Source: Neomelitea salexigens DSM 19753
Lineage (GTDB): Bacteria; Pseudomonadota; Gammaproteobacteria; Pseudomonadales; Spongiibacteraceae
Assembly: GCF_000422345.1 (NCBI RefSeq)
Contig: NZ_AULP01000008.1
Span: forward strand, 62,001-126,000
DNA length: 64,000 nt
Direction: 5' to 3'
This document shows positions 29,426-42,222 of this stretch, one piece after another. The translations under genes were made by a program, and so were the position numbers. How positions within the stretch are numbered: position 1 is the first letter of the stretch; every line of letters begins with the position of its first letter. Below the pieces are notes generated by a model, which saw only the letters and a list, made by a program, of their open reading frames with translations, did not search any database and was not told where the DNA came from.

Positions 29426-32400
29426 GGCGCAACCTGCGACGGCATCTCTTGCCCCTTTAACTCAGTGGGCGAGACGTCAAAAATCTTTTTGAAGGAGAGC
29501 TCAGGCTGTTGAACCGTGCCCCGAATGTCATACACCGCACTGGAGAAACTATCGACTTGCTCTTCGAACACCTTCGTTACCACATACGCTCCCGCAGCAG
29601 CCGGTAAGCCACCAACCAGCGCGGCGACCCAGGGCAGGTTACTGCCAACAGGCAGGGTGGCAACCAGCCGCATATCTAAGGCCTCCGACACGAGGTCGAT
29701 ATTACCGCTCATCTGAAACCGGCTCGACGGCCCACTGACTTCCAGCGGTTGAGTTAGCACCAGTTGCTGCTGGCCAAAACCCAGCTCACCGCGCATGTCG
29801 TCAAAATGTACGCCCTTGCGGAATACATCTCGAAAATCGAATTTCAAGCGGCGCACTATATTGGTCATATTAAAAATACCCAACACGCGCAATGCGCCAC
29901 TGGCCGCATCCGAGGTCTTTAAAAATCGACCATTCTTTAAGGCAAATTTCACCCTTCCCTGGCTCGCGCTCATCGCCCATTGGTCCGGTGAGCCTGGCCA
30001 ACTCACATTGACATCAAAGCCGCCGGAGCGCGTCTCTAGAGAGCGTTCATAGCCGAGCGAGCTGAGCACTTTCCCCATGTCGCGAACCGCAAATTTACCT
30101 TTGATCTGAGAACCTCGGCGGCCATTTTCCTGATACCACCAATGCAAGGCGTTTTGCCTGCTGGCGTCGCCCAAGTCGATTCCCAACACCTGCCCCCGAA
30201 GCGCTGAGAAATGCGCGCCAAACAGGTCTGTGCGAAGGTCAAAACCGACACGGCCATAGTTTTTACCGCCAATACTGAGTGATTCAATATCGACATCCAA
30301 GGCTGGGAACGACCTCGGATCAACATCGCCTAAATGCTCGGCAGCGGAACCACTGCTGCCAAGGCTTGGCAGCGCGAGACGCTCCAGCATCAACACGTAG
30401 GGGTCACCCAGCTGCGATGGCAGGGCAATATTCCCTGCAACCTCATCACTGTCGATACGCAGCGTCCAATCCCCCGCTTCAGACCGGGCACTGATATTTG
30501 CGGAGTGTAGTATTCGCCCGAGCACTTCCAGTTCATCGACCTGCAAGCGATCAACAAACACCGGGACTTCCCCTCCCGCCGTGGCAACGGGTTGCAGAGA
30601 CTGCCATTCTAAATAATTGTCGAGAGCCAACTGCCACTGATCCATGGCAGCAAACGCCAGCCCCCCACCAATACTCAACGCCCCCTCGCGCAAGGGCGCT
30701 CGGTTGCCATCGCCAAGTGTCACGGAAATCGCGCCATCACGCTGGCGGTATTGCAAACGAAACGACTCGGCAAGCTCGACGCTGAGCGGCGCCCCTGAAC
30801 CGGCAAAGGACTGATAAATTTTCAATGGCCGGGACTCATCGGCGCCCTTGTATAGCGGCTGTGGTAATCGCACTTCCACTCCGCGCATCGCCGACTCGAC
30901 TTCAATCCCAGGGCGTTTGCCGCCGGCTTGCACATGGACACTCACATCTGTGCGCCCCTGCAAAAACCCGAGCGCAGGCTGCTGTAGCCATGCGCGCACG
31001 GCGGCCATATCCATCTTCCCGGACGCCTTCACATGAACGACGTCACCGCGCTGCTCTATGCGTCCTTGAATAGACTCCCCCAACACCGACGCCCGCAAGC
31101 CGGAACTATTCAAACCGCTATCACTGCGATACTGCAGAGGGCCACGGACGTTATTCAAGGACAAATTAACATCCGGCAAGGTAAGCTCAGACAGTGCTAA
31201 ATCCGCTTGCACAGCCACCTCTGGCTGCGGCTCACCGACTAAGGGCATTGTCAGCGAGAAACTGCTGTCCACCACACCTTCCATGCGCCAGTCATCTAAT
31301 ACTCCCCCTGTCATTGCCCCGAGAGGACTGCGCTTAAACAGGTTCTGAACAGCCGTCGCTCGCACACTAGCCGCGGTATTCACCGTCAACACCGGGCCGC
31401 CATGATCATCTAGACGTACATCAACCCGCGGCAGCTGCATGCCCACGAAGTTTCCCGCATACGCCGTGGCCCACACCTGTCCGTCATCGAGGTACACCTG
31501 CGCCCGCTCGGCGGCAACCTCGGGCCACTCATCGTGAAAGGCCAACGCCAGCGCTCGCGTATCGAGCTTCAACTGCACCGTGCGCCCATCGTGGTCGCCA
31601 CTGCGTAGCGACCCCCGGTAAATAAATTCAGCCGTGGATGCCCGGCCCGCGCGAATACTTTGATCCAGCCAGCGCCGCAAACCGGCGTCCAGTACGTCGG
31701 GAACATAGGCCTTCGCCGACGCCAGCGGCAATCGCTGCGCCGCTATCGCCAAGGTCATTAGCGGTGGCTCTGAGGCCTCTTTTGACAGCGGCAGATCTAA
31801 CCGTAGCAGGGCTGTTAGCGGCGCGTCTGCGTCTCGCGCCTGCAGTGGCGAGCTTCGCAGTACCAGCCGGTCATTGTTCAGTTGCCAATGTACCTCACCC
31901 CTCATATTGTCGAGCGTGAAGGCTTGGGGATATAAATTGGGAAACGCCAGGCTAAGCGCGTCGGTATCGATCACCGCAGTTCCGGAATTTTCGTCGAGCT
32001 CCAGGTAGCCATTTACCCCCTCTGCACCCGGTGCCCCTTGCCAGGGCGCTAGCGCGACATTTGACAGCTCACTTCGCAGCGAGAAGCTGGATGTCTCACT
32101 GCGCTTAATATTCAAGTGAAGGTTTTTAAGCTGCCCCGATGGTTGCAAGGTATCGAGGGTGTCCTGTAGATCGCGCTTTAGCACACCGCTGTCGCTGAGC
32201 AGCGCCGTACTTGCAGCCAAATCCAGCGCGGGCAGAGAAAACGTCCACGATACGTCGCCCTGGTGGGTGAGCGATAGCCCCGCCAAATCCAACTGTTGGT
32301 CGCGCCACTTGGCCGAAAAATCGCTAAAGCCTATCTGCCAGAAATCACCGCGGTGATGGCCGACAAACTCCATTGAGACATCGTGAAATTGCTCGGTCGA

Positions 32401-33234
32401 TCCCCACAGGGCACCCGCCGCCAGGGTATCTGCCCGAATCACCCCCTTTGCCACCATTCGGCGCCCCGCTTGCCAAGCCAGCCAAAGGCGGCCGTCCACC
32501 GGGTTGTGAATAATCTGCTGATTGCGAAACAAAGGAGCGAGGGCTGAGAAGCGACTGTCATCAAGCGATACAAATGCCGATGCCCGGAAATCGCGATCGC
32601 GCGGATCACCATAGGCTTCGGCAATAAGGCGGATCTCGCCGGTTTGATCCGCGCTCAGGCTGGCATAGCTGCGCCGGAAATGCCCATCGCTTGACCAACT
32701 GAAGTCGCGACTGCGCACCGAGGTTTTGCTGCCATCAGCAAAGGTTAAGCTAACATCCAGGCTTTGCATGCTCGCCCGGCGCACCGCGAGTACAACATCG
32801 AGCAGGGTGTCTAGATTTGTCCCGCCACTGCCCCCGGACATACCGGGGATCGACCAGCGCCCAGCCTTATCTTGAAGTAAGTCGAGCTCAATGTGACCGA
32901 CACGCAGTTGCTTTAGGCGTGGACCAACACCGAGCAAACTGCCAATTGGGTCGAGCACCACTTTCGCTCGATCCAGCTTGATGGCACCGCCGCCAATATC
33001 CAGGCTTTCCAGCCTTAAGACCGGCGACAACCCCGACCAACTTCCCGTCAGCGCCTCCGCCTGAAGCTCAATACCAAGCGCCGCCTCAAGTTCATTAAAA
33101 ATTTCCGTTTGGTAGCGCGACACTAAGCCGATGTATTGACGCCCCAAACTGACGTAGAGCGCCAGCAACACGAGTAACAGTAGTGCTAAGCTCCAGACCA
33201 GGGCGTAGGCTCGCCGCAACAATCCCTGTAGCAT
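29422..33234 (-). CDS. yhdP: YhdP-family AsmA-like protein (phospholipid transport)
   Basis: YhdP is one of the large AsmA-like inner-membrane-anchored proteins believed to move phospholipids to the outer membrane through a beta-groove. The protein has about 1270 residues: one N-terminal membrane helix (about 8-30), a long DUF3971 beta-rich region and the AsmA-type C-terminal domain with FDFRDVFRKGVHFDDMRGEL and LPVGSNLPWVAALVGGLPAA. The ATG at 33234 or a TTG three codons earlier (33243) could start it. It lies between rng and the nitrilase gene. Confidence 0.92.
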   Translation of the reverse strand: MLQGLLRRAYALVWSLALLLLVLLALYVSLGRQYIGLVSRYQTEIFNELEAALGIELQAEALTGSWSGLSPVLRLESLDIGGGAIKLDRAKVVLDPIGSLLGVGPRLKQLRVGHIELDLLQDKAGRWSIPGMSGGSGGTNLDTLLDVVLAVRRASMQSLDVSLTFADGSKTSVRSRDFSWSSDGHFRRSYASLSADQTGEIRLIAEAYGDPRDRDFRASAFVSLDDSRFSALAPLFRNQQIIHNPVDGRLWLAWQAGRRMVAKGVIRADTLAAGALWGSTEQFHDVSMEFVGHHRGDFWQIGFSDFSAKWRDQQLDLAGLSLTHQGDVSWTFSLPALDLAASTALLSDSGVLKRDLQDTLDTLQPSGQLKNLHLNIKRSETSSFSLRSELSNVALAPWQGAPGAEGVNGYLELDENSGTAVIDTDALSLAFPNLYPQAFTLDNMRGEVHWQLNNDRLVLRSSPLQARDADAPLTALLRLDLPLSKEASEPPLMTLAIAAQRLPLASAKAYVPDVLDAGLRRWLDQSIRAGRASTAEFIYRGSLRSGDHDGRTVQLKLDTRALALAFHDEWPEVAAERAQVYLDDGQVWATAYAGNFVGMQLPRVDVRLDDHGGPVLTVNTAASVRATAVQNLFKRSPLGAMTGGVLDDWRMEGVVDSSFSLTMPLVGEPQPEVAVQADLALSELTLPDVNLSLNNVRGPLQYRSDSGLNSSGLRASVLGESIQGRIEQRGDVVHVKASGKMDMAAVRAWLQQPALGFLQGRTDVSVHVQAGGKRPGIEVESAMRGVEVRLPQPLYKGADESRPLKIYQSFAGSGAPLSVELAESFRLQYRQRDGAISVTLGDGNRAPLREGALSIGGGLAFAAMDQWQLALDNYLEWQSLQPVATAGGEVPVFVDRLQVDELEVLGRILHSANISARSEAGDWTLRIDSDEVAGNIALPSQLGDPYVLMLERLALPSLGSSGSAAEHLGDVDPRSFPALDVDIESLSIGGKNYGRVGFDLRTDLFGAHFSALRGQVLGIDLGDASRQNALHWWYQENGRRGSQIKGKFAVRDMGKVLSSLGYERSLETRSGGFDVNVSWPGSPDQWAMSASQGRVKFALKNGRFLKTSDAASGALRVLGIFNMTNIVRRLKFDFRDVFRKGVHFDDMRGELGFGQQQLVLTQPLEVSGPSSRFQMSGNIDLVSEALDMRLVATLPVGSNLPWVAALVGGLPAAAGAYVVTKVFEEQVDSFSSAVYDIRGTVQQPELSFKKIFDVSPTELKGQEMPSQVAP

Positions 33235-33267
33235 CGCGATCAAGCCACTCGCGCTAAAACAGCGGAT

Positions 33268-34743
33268 TTACAGCAGCACAACATCGAACTGTTCCTGGGT
33301 GTACATCGTCTCAACCTGAAAGCGAATACTAGCACCGATAAATTCTTCTAAATCGGCAACGCTGGCCGACTCCTCATCTAACAAGCGGTCGACCACCTCC
33401 TGCGAGGCCAGCACTAATAGGCTGTTGCTTTCATAGGCTCGGGCTTCGCGCAGTATTTCCCGAAACACCTCGTAGCAAACCGTCTCTGGCGACTTCAATG
33501 AACCGCGGCCGTGACAGTAATGGCAGGTTTCACACAGCACGTGCTCTAGGCTCTCGCGTGTGCGCTTGCGCGTCATCTCAACCAGGCCCAGCTCAGAAAC
33601 CCCGGTAATACTGGTCTTCGCGTAATCTTTCTCCATCGCGCGTTCTAGCGCTCGCAATACCTGCCGCCGGTGCTCGGCATCTTTCATATCGATAAAGTCG
33701 ATAATAATAATGCCGCCCAAATTGCGCAGGCGAAGCTGACGAGCCAAGGCTGCCGCCGCTTCAAGGTTCGTTTTAAATATGGTTTCTTCCAGATTGCGAT
33801 GACCGACAAATGCCCCGGTATTGATATCAATGGTGGTCATCGCTTCGGTCTGGTCGATAATCAGGTAGCCCCCTGATTTCAATTCAACCTTGCGGCCAAG
33901 GGCGCGCTGAATCTCGTCTTCAACGCTGTAAAGGTCGAAGATCGGCCGTTCACCTGGGTAGTACTCCAGCTTAGAGCGAATCTCCGGCAGATAGTCTTTG
34001 GCAAACTCATCGACACGCTGGAAACTCTCCCGGGAATCGATGCGGATTTTTTCCAAACCGGGATGCACCAAATCACGCATTGTCCGCATAAACAACGGCA
34101 GGTCTTCATATATTACTGAGGGTGCCGTATCACGCTTCATGCGACGCTCTACCGCCAACCATAGCCGACGCAAAAACGCGATATCTGCGCGCAGTTCATC
34201 CTCGCCCGCCCCCTCGGCAGCCGTGCGCAGAATGTAGCCATCCGTCAGTACTAGGGGTTCATTATCATCGCCGTCACGCAGGATTTTCTCCATCAAACCT
34301 CGCAGGCGCTGCCGCTCGTCTTCATCATCAATGCGATGAGACACACCGAGATGAGAGCCCCCTGGCATGTAGACCAAGTACCGCGACGACACCGACAAGC
34401 GGGTACTCAAACGCGCCCCTTTGGTCCCCATAGGGTCCTTGGTAACCTGAACCGTAAGCTGCTGACCCTCGCGGATTTTGCTGCGAATATCCGCGTGCTC
34501 ACCGCCCTCCTGCTCAAGGGCGACAATATCCGAAGCGTGAATAAAACTGGTTCGCTCCAAGCCAACTTCAACAAACGCTGCCTGCATGCCGGGCAGCACT
34601 CTCACGACCTTGCCTTGGTAGATGTTTCCAACAATGCCTTTAGAGCGGGTACGTTCGATATAGACTTCCTGCAATACCCCGTTTTCAACGACCGCAACCC
34701 GCGTCTCAACCGGCGTTACGTTAATCAGTATTTCTTCGCTCAT
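33268..34743 (-). CDS. rng: Ribonuclease G
   Basis: RNase G is the RNase E paralogue that matures the 16S rRNA 5' end and trims some mRNAs. The 491 residues contain an S1 domain (about 35-125), the DNase I-like catalytic segment with TIDINTGAFVGHRNLEET and GGIIIIDFIDMKDAEHRRQV, and the Zn-link CETCHYCHGRG. No C-terminal scaffold is present, which separates it from RNase E. It follows maf by 4 nt. Confidence 0.96.
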   Translation of the reverse strand: MSEEILINVTPVETRVAVVENGVLQEVYIERTRSKGIVGNIYQGKVVRVLPGMQAAFVEVGLERTSFIHASDIVALEQEGGEHADIRSKIREGQQLTVQVTKDPMGTKGARLSTRLSVSSRYLVYMPGGSHLGVSHRIDDEDERQRLRGLMEKILRDGDDNEPLVLTDGYILRTAAEGAGEDELRADIAFLRRLWLAVERRMKRDTAPSVIYEDLPLFMRTMRDLVHPGLEKIRIDSRESFQRVDEFAKDYLPEIRSKLEYYPGERPIFDLYSVEDEIQRALGRKVELKSGGYLIIDQTEAMTTIDINTGAFVGHRNLEETIFKTNLEAAAALARQLRLRNLGGIIIIDFIDMKDAEHRRQVLRALERAMEKDYAKTSITGVSELGLVEMTRKRTRESLEHVLCETCHYCHGRGSLKSPETVCYEVFREILREARAYESNSLLVLASQEVVDRLLDEESASVADLEEFIGASIRFQVETMYTQEQFDVVLL

Positions 34744-34747
34744 GCTT

Positions 34748-35329
34748 TCACTCTGCCAATGCTGTCGGGGGATTTATACCCACCTTGCGCAGCGCTTTAC
34801 GGGTTTCGTATAGCGGTAGCCCTACCACCCCACTGTAACTGCCATTGATACGCTGAACAAACTGTGCGGCGCGCCCCTGTATAGCATAGCTGCCCGCTTT
34901 GTCATCGGCCTCTCCGCTGGCGAGGTAATCATTGATATCGCTATCACTCAAAGGGCCGAAAGAAACCTCAGTAGCCACCAGCTCACTATATTGAACACCG
35001 CCTTGCGACACTGCTATTGCGCTGAGCACTCGGTGACTGCGATCACTTAAGGCGCGCAACATCTTCGCTGCGTCAGCGCGGTCACAGGGTTTACCGAGAA
35101 TGTGTCCGTCGAGGTCGATGGCGGTATCGGCAGCCAATACCACGGCAGAGGGGTATCGCTGCGCAATCACATTGGCTTTTTCTTGTGCCATTCGCAGCAC
35201 GTAGTCATCGGGGAGCTCACCAAGTCGAACACTCTCATCGATGTCGGCAGGGCAAATCTCTGCCGACAACTCCAACTGCCCCAGCAGATCAGCACGGCGC
35301 GGGGACGCAGAAGCAAGGATCAAGGTCAT
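34748..35329 (-). CDS. maf: Maf-family nucleoside triphosphate pyrophosphatase (YhdE type)
   Basis: Maf proteins hydrolyse non-canonical or excess nucleoside triphosphates; YhdE-type members prefer dTTP and UTP. The 193 residues show LASASPRRADLL, the VVLAADTAIDLDG motif with catalytic Asp, and GSYAIQGRAAQFVQRINGSY near the end. The ATG at 35329 follows the mreD stop by one base; a frame to 35344 would overlap mreD without adding homology. Confidence 0.94.
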   Translation of the reverse strand: MTLILASASPRRADLLGQLELSAEICPADIDESVRLGELPDDYVLRMAQEKANVIAQRYPSAVVLAADTAIDLDGHILGKPCDRADAAKMLRALSDRSHRVLSAIAVSQGGVQYSELVATEVSFGPLSDSDINDYLASGEADDKAGSYAIQGRAAQFVQRINGSYSGVVGLPLYETRKALRKVGINPPTALAE

Positions 35330-35330
35330 A

Positions 35331-35816
35331 TCAGTACGCCACAAATAAGCGCTGCAACCACGACATCATCGGACGCAGGAAAAACCAAAGTAAGGCGGTG
35401 GAAAATACCGGCAGAAAAACCAACCAATGCGTCTGAGAAACGCCGTTTAAATTTTGCGCCCACTGATCGACAAGAATGCGGAACAACTCCAGCAGGGCGA
35501 TCAGCGCCGCCTGCTTTCGCAAACTAAACATCCGCAGCTGTTGGTAGGATATTTGAATAATATAGGCGACGACGGCCAGCGAAAACGCATTCTGCCCCAA
35601 CACCGTTCCGAGCAAAATATCCTGGACTATGCCGCACATCCAGCACAGAGCGATGCCAACATTTTCGGGCATTGCGAGTAGCCAGTATATCAATACCAGC
35701 ATCAACCAATCCGGCCGCAGCCAGGCCAGGCCAGCGGAAAGCGGCGCTATGGTAAGCACCAGTGCCGCCAGCAAACTTACCGCGACAAAAATCAGCCCCT
35801 GAGCATGAGAGTCCAT
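35331..35816 (-). CDS. mreD: MreD, rod-shape membrane protein
   Basis: MreD is a polytopic inner-membrane part of the elongasome. The 161 residues hold five to six hydrophobic segments and the family features RPDWLMLVLIYWLLAMPE and GTVLGQNAFSLAVVAYII. It starts 3 nt after mreC and runs into maf, in the usual order. Confidence 0.94.
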   Translation of the reverse strand: MDSHAQGLIFVAVSLLAALVLTIAPLSAGLAWLRPDWLMLVLIYWLLAMPENVGIALCWMCGIVQDILLGTVLGQNAFSLAVVAYIIQISYQQLRMFSLRKQAALIALLELFRILVDQWAQNLNGVSQTHWLVFLPVFSTALLWFFLRPMMSWLQRLFVAY

Positions 35817-35819
35817 GAC

Positions 35820-36653
35820 TTACTCCACCGCAATTTTTTCGCTAAATACCAGCAACACATTGCGACTGCGGTCGAGTTCTGCCAAAGGGCGGGCGTTAAT
35901 TTCAGCAAAGGGTTTACCCGGGTCTATGGCAACTCGGGTGACTTCGCCCACAGGGTAGCCCGATGGGAAGCGATCGCCGAGGCCCGAACTCACCAGTAAG
36001 TCCCCCACTTGTATATCCGTTGTCGCGGCAACATGGGCAACACTGAGCTCGTCGATACGACCACTACCCTCAGCCACCGCGCGCAGACCATTGCGGCTAA
36101 TTCGCACGGGAATAGCATGGGCGCTATCGGTAATCAGCAACACCCGACTGTGGTAGACGCCCACGTCGACAATCTGCCCCAGCAGGCCCTTGGCGTCGAT
36201 CACTGGCTGACCAACAAAGGCATTGTCGCGACTGCCTTTATCCACCACTAGCATATGCCGATTGGGGTCGGAGGCCACACCGACAACTTCGGCAACGACC
36301 ACCGTGTCTTTGACACGCTCCGCCGAGTTCATCAGCTCGCGCAAGCGGACGTTCTCCGTACTGAGTTCAATATATTTCTGCAGCTTGGCGTTGAGGATCA
36401 GCGACTCGGCACGCAGGGCGCGATTTTCTTCAAGCAGTTCACTGCGGCTACTAAACACGCCGCTAAACTGAGCACTCAAGCGAGAAGGCACATCGGCCAG
36501 CCAGTAAAACGGCGCGGCAACAACAGAAAGCTGGGTGCGAAGGGGGGCCATAGACTCCAGGCGGGCACCCAGAAGGATCAGGGCAAGCGCGAGGCCGCCC
36601 AAAAAGACAAGTCGACCGCCCGATGAGGGCGGCTTGGAGAATACCGGTTTAAT
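35820..36653 (-). CDS. mreC: MreC, rod-shape-determining protein, apparent ATT start
   Basis: MreC is the bitopic periplasmic scaffold that activates PBP2-RodA. The sequence shows one membrane segment, a coiled coil (about 65-105) and the beta-domain with DKGSRDNAFVGQPVIDAKGL and the late GYPVGEV. The only ordinary start before the membrane segment is a TTG at 36602 with no ribosome site, and it would cut the membrane segment. The frame stays open upstream without ATG, GTG or TTG to a stop at 36684-36686. An ATT at 36653 preceded by GGAGG with 8 nt spacing gives MIKPVFSKPPSS, which matches known MreC N-termini, so it is taken as the start (277 residues). Confidence 0.93.
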   Translation of the reverse strand: MKPVFSKPPSSGGRLVFLGGLALALILLGARLESMAPLRTQLSVVAAPFYWLADVPSRLSAQFSGVFSSRSELLEENRALRAESLILNAKLQKYIELSTENVRLRELMNSAERVKDTVVVAEVVGVASDPNRHMLVVDKGSRDNAFVGQPVIDAKGLLGQIVDVGVYHSRVLLITDSAHAIPVRISRNGLRAVAEGSGRIDELSVAHVAATTDIQVGDLLVSSGLGDRFPSGYPVGEVTRVAIDPGKPFAEINARPLAELDRSRNVLLVFSEKIAVE

Positions 36654-36724
36654 TGCCGCGCCCTCCCTCTGCTGAACACACGGTTACACGAGCACGCCTG
36701 TGTCGCAACGCCACAAGAGCTTGC

Positions 36725-37768
<1,044 letters not shown>

Positions 37769-38011
37769 TTATCACCTTATACGATTCTGCGAAGACCGAG
37801 AATCGGGCTGGTAGGGCCGAAAACGCGGCGCAAAAGGCAGCACTGACCCCTAGATTAAAAACTTTGCCACTCTATCAACGCCGGGGATTCAGGGCAAGGC
37901 GCAAGTATGATAAGTTTACGGGCTTTTCCCAACCGCGCTCCGCATCCGCTCTCGGCTTGCGAAGCGCGCGTTATCAGCGCAACACGCGCCACGAAGCCAA
38001 CAGGGTGAACC

Positions 38012-38299
38012 ATGAGTTTAGAACAGGGCGATATCGCCAAACTGGCAAGGCTGGCTCGAATTCGCATTAGCGAAGAAAGCAGCGAAGAGCTGCGCCAGCG
38101 AATCAGCGACATTCTCGGCATGATCGACACCATGCAAGCCGTCAATACTGACGCCGTAGATCCGATGGCCAACCCCCACGATGCAACACAGCGCCTGCGC
38201 GCAGACGTGGTCAGCGAAGTTGACCAAAGAGATGATTTTCAGCGCATCGCTCCCGCCACCGAAGACGGCCTCTACCTTGTTCCCAAGGTTATTGACTAG
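38012..38299 (+). CDS. gatC: Asp/Glu-tRNA amidotransferase subunit C
   Basis: GatC is the small belt subunit that stabilises GatA in the enzyme converting Glu-tRNA(Gln) or Asp-tRNA(Asn) to the amide forms. The 95 residues include DIAKLARLARIRISEES, the MIDTMQAVNTDAVDPMAN segment and the C-terminal DGLYLVPKVID. First gene of gatCAB, divergent from mreB. Confidence 0.97.
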   Translation: MSLEQGDIAKLARLARIRISEESSEELRQRISDILGMIDTMQAVNTDAVDPMANPHDATQRLRADVVSEVDQRDDFQRIAPATEDGLYLVPKVID

Positions 38300-38338
38300 C
38301 CCCTAGCCGCAGCCCCTAATTTAAGAGTACTCGACACC

Positions 38339-39793
<1,455 letters not shown>

Positions 39794-39805
39794 GGAGAAG
39801 CCCAG

Positions 39806-41254
39806 ATGCAATGGGAAGTTGTTATCGGGCTGGAGGTTCACGTCCAGCTCACTACCAAATCAAAGATTTTTTCAGGTGCCAGCACTGCTTTCGGCGCGGC
39901 ACCCAACAGCCAAGCCTGCGCGGTCGATCTGGCCCTGCCCGGCACGCTGCCCGTTCTCAATGAACAGGCCGTTAACGACGCGATTTTGTTCGGCTTAGCC
40001 ATTGATGCCGATATTTGCCGCGACTCGGTGTTTGAGCGCAAAAACTACTTTTACCCCGACCTGCCCAAAGGCTATCAAACCAGCCAGATGGACAAGCCGA
40101 TTGTCGGCCACGGGGTGGTGGAAATTCGCCTAGAAGATGGCAGTACACGCAATATCCGTGTTCACCACGCCCACCTCGAAGAGGATGCAGGAAAATCTCT
40201 GCACGAAGACTTCCACGGCATGTCTGGCATCGACCTCAACCGCGCCGGCACACCGCTGATAGAAATCGTCTCCGAGCCCGACCTGCGCAGCGCCGAGGAA
40301 GCAGTTGCTTACTTGCGCAAGATTCACTCCATCGTTACCTACCTAGGCATCTCCGACGGTGACATGTCGCAGGGCTCAATGCGTTGCGACGCCAATGTTT
40401 CCGTGCGCCTAAAAGGCGAGGAAGAATATGGCACCCGCGCAGAGATCAAGAACATCAACTCCTTCCGCTTTGTCGAGCGCGCCATCAAAGTAGAAGCGCA
40501 GCGCCAAATCGACTTGATTGAGGACGGCGGCAAAGTCGTGCAGGAAACCCGCCTCTACGACAGCGACAAAAACGAAACACGCTCCATGCGCAGCAAGGAA
40601 GAAGCCAACGACTACCGCTACTTCCCCTGCCCCGACCTGCTACCGGTTCATATCGAGCAATCCTTGATCGACAGCCTGCAAAAACAAATGCCGGAGCTGC
40701 CAGACGCCAAACGCCAGCGTTTTGAAACTGAGTACGGTCTGTCGACCTACGACGCCAGCCTGTTAACCGCCGAGCGAAGTACTGCCGACTTCTTCGAAAC
40801 ATGCTGCAAAATCGCTGGCGACGCCAAACTCGCCGCCAACTGGGTCAACGGCGAACTGTCCGCCGCCCTGAATCGCGAAGGCAAGGCGTTAAAAGACAGC
40901 CCGCTCAGCGCAGAGCAACTCGGCGGTCTGATAGTGCGCATACGCGACAACAGCATCTCTGGCAAAATCGCCAAACAGGTGTTCGAAGCGCTGTGGAATG
41001 GCGAAGGCCAAAGTGCCGACGAGGTGATAGAAGCCAAGGGTTTGAAGCAGGTGTCTGATACCGGCGCAATAGAGGCGATGGTAGATGAGGTTATTGCCGC
41101 TAACCCCGCCCAAGTCGAGCAATACCGCGCCGCCGACGACGGCAAGCGCAAAAAGCTCATCGGCTTTTTTGTCGGGCAAATTATGAAGGCCTCTAAGGGG
41201 CAAGCGAACCCAGGAATGGTCAATCAACTTTTGAACAAAAAACTTAGCGATTAA
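39806..41254 (+). CDS. gatB: Asp/Glu-tRNA amidotransferase subunit B
   Basis: GatB is the kinase subunit that phosphorylates the mischarged aminoacyl-tRNA and binds it through its tail. The 482 residues show [20 protein letters not shown], the [11 protein letters not shown] motif, [12 protein letters not shown] and the C-terminal YqeY-like helical domain ending [12 protein letters not shown] tRNA-Gln gene is present at 53676, but whether the complex serves Gln or Asn cannot be told from this window. Confidence 0.98.
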   Translation: MQWEVVIGLEVHVQLTTKSKIFSGASTAFGAAPNSQACAVDLALPGTLPVLNEQAVNDAILFGLAIDADICRDSVFERKNYFYPDLPKGYQTSQMDKPIVGHGVVEIRLEDGSTRNIRVHHAHLEEDAGKSLHEDFHGMSGIDLNRAGTPLIEIVSEPDLRSAEEAVAYLRKIHSIVTYLGISDGDMSQGSMRCDANVSVRLKGEEEYGTRAEIKNINSFRFVERAIKVEAQRQIDLIEDGGKVVQETRLYDSDKNETRSMRSKEEANDYRYFPCPDLLPVHIEQSLIDSLQKQMPELPDAKRQRFETEYGLSTYDASLLTAERSTADFFETCCKIAGDAKLAANWVNGELSAALNREGKALKDSPLSAEQLGGLIVRIRDNSISGKIAKQVFEALWNGEGQSADEVIEAKGLKQVSDTGAIEAMVDEVIAANPAQVEQYRAADDGKRKKLIGFFVGQIMKASKGQANPGMVNQLLNKKLSD

Positions 41255-41283
41255 CACCGCTGCAAGGCACAACGGGATAAACA

Positions 41284-41577
41284 ATGAAGAAAGACAAAGA
41301 AAAAGTATTGGATGAAGTGTGGACTGAGGACCGCGTGCGTGAGTTTCTCAACGTTGAAGCCAAAGCTGGCGTAGATGCAGACTTTCACCGCCTACTCAAA
41401 GCCTACCAGAGCATGCGCGCGGACGACTTTGAATTGTTCATCGGTATGTTTTTGGAAGCTGGCGGCAATATCAACGCCGTAGATAATTCGCAGCGCAGCG
41501 TACTGAGCTATGCCAAAGAACATCGCAACAGCGATGACTACATCGCGGCGCTGGAGAAGCACGGCGCCAGCCTGTAA
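41284..41577 (+). CDS. Conserved hypothetical, PA4642-like
   Basis: A 97-residue soluble protein downstream of gatB. From memory it resembles the Pseudomonas PA4642 family: a Lys-rich start, then EDRVREFLNVEAKAGVDADF, then LLKAYQSMRADDFELFIGMF and an ankyrin-like end (GGNINAVDNSQRSVLSYAKE). The last 35 residues fit half an ankyrin repeat. The gene is 29 nt after gatB and probably read with it. No function is known to me. Confidence 0.7.
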   Translation: MKKDKEKVLDEVWTEDRVREFLNVEAKAGVDADFHRLLKAYQSMRADDFELFIGMFLEAGGNINAVDNSQRSVLSYAKEHRNSDDYIAALEKHGASL

Positions 41578-41593
41578 CGGCCGCGCAGCGCCA

Positions 41594-42169
41594 TCAAACA
41601 CTGCGGCCGCGCGTAAGCCGGTCGCGGTTTTCCTGTTTTTTCCTCTCGCTTTTACGCAGCAACACATAAACCGCCCCTGCTCCGCCATGCTGAGGCTGTG
41701 CACTACAAAAAGCCTGTACATCTTCGATTTGCGGCAGCCAATGGGCGACGTGTGACTTCAACAGGGCGACACCACTGTGATTCCCCCGGCCATGCACGAT
41801 AATTAAACTGCGCAAGTCCATCGACATCGCTTCGCGAATGAACTCAAAGACCTGCTGGCGTGCACGCGCCACCGACATTTTATGTAGATCCAGGCGTGCT
41901 TCCGCCTCATAGCGAGCCTGCTTAAGCTTGCGATAGACACCGTGCTGCACACCCTCGCGCCGGAAATCCACCATATAATAGGGGTCTAGCAGCGGCACAT
42001 CGTTGTCTGCCAGAAAATTCTTCACGCCCGGCTTGGCTTGTGCCGCCTCGCGGCGGGCAGCAAACGACGGGGCATCGACGGCCGCTTTTTTGAGCGCCAC
42101 CCGCGCAGGCCTTTGCAAAGGTTTTACCCCCGCCATTTCTTCAGCAAATAGCTTGTCGTCGTCGCTCAT
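41594..42169 (-). CDS. Smr-domain protein (SmrA/YdaL type)
   Basis: Small MutS-related domain proteins are nucleases acting on DNA or on mRNA at stalled ribosomes. The 191 residues have a basic N-terminal extension (1-85) and a C-terminal Smr domain with LDLH (93-96), HGRG (126-129) and the late GGAGAVYVLLRK strand. LDLH and HGRG are the two catalytic signatures. It is convergent with the PA4642-like gene and divergent from the CWC gene. Confidence 0.88.
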   Translation of the reverse strand: MSDDDKLFAEEMAGVKPLQRPARVALKKAAVDAPSFAARREAAQAKPGVKNFLADNDVPLLDPYYMVDFRREGVQHGVYRKLKQARYEAEARLDLHKMSVARARQQVFEFIREAMSMDLRSLIIVHGRGNHSGVALLKSHVAHWLPQIEDVQAFCSAQPQHGGAGAVYVLLRKSERKKQENRDRLTRGRSV

Positions 42170-42222
42170 TATTCAACCTCAACCTCATGCCTCTTCGCGG
42201 CGAACTGAGGTATTATCCCGGG

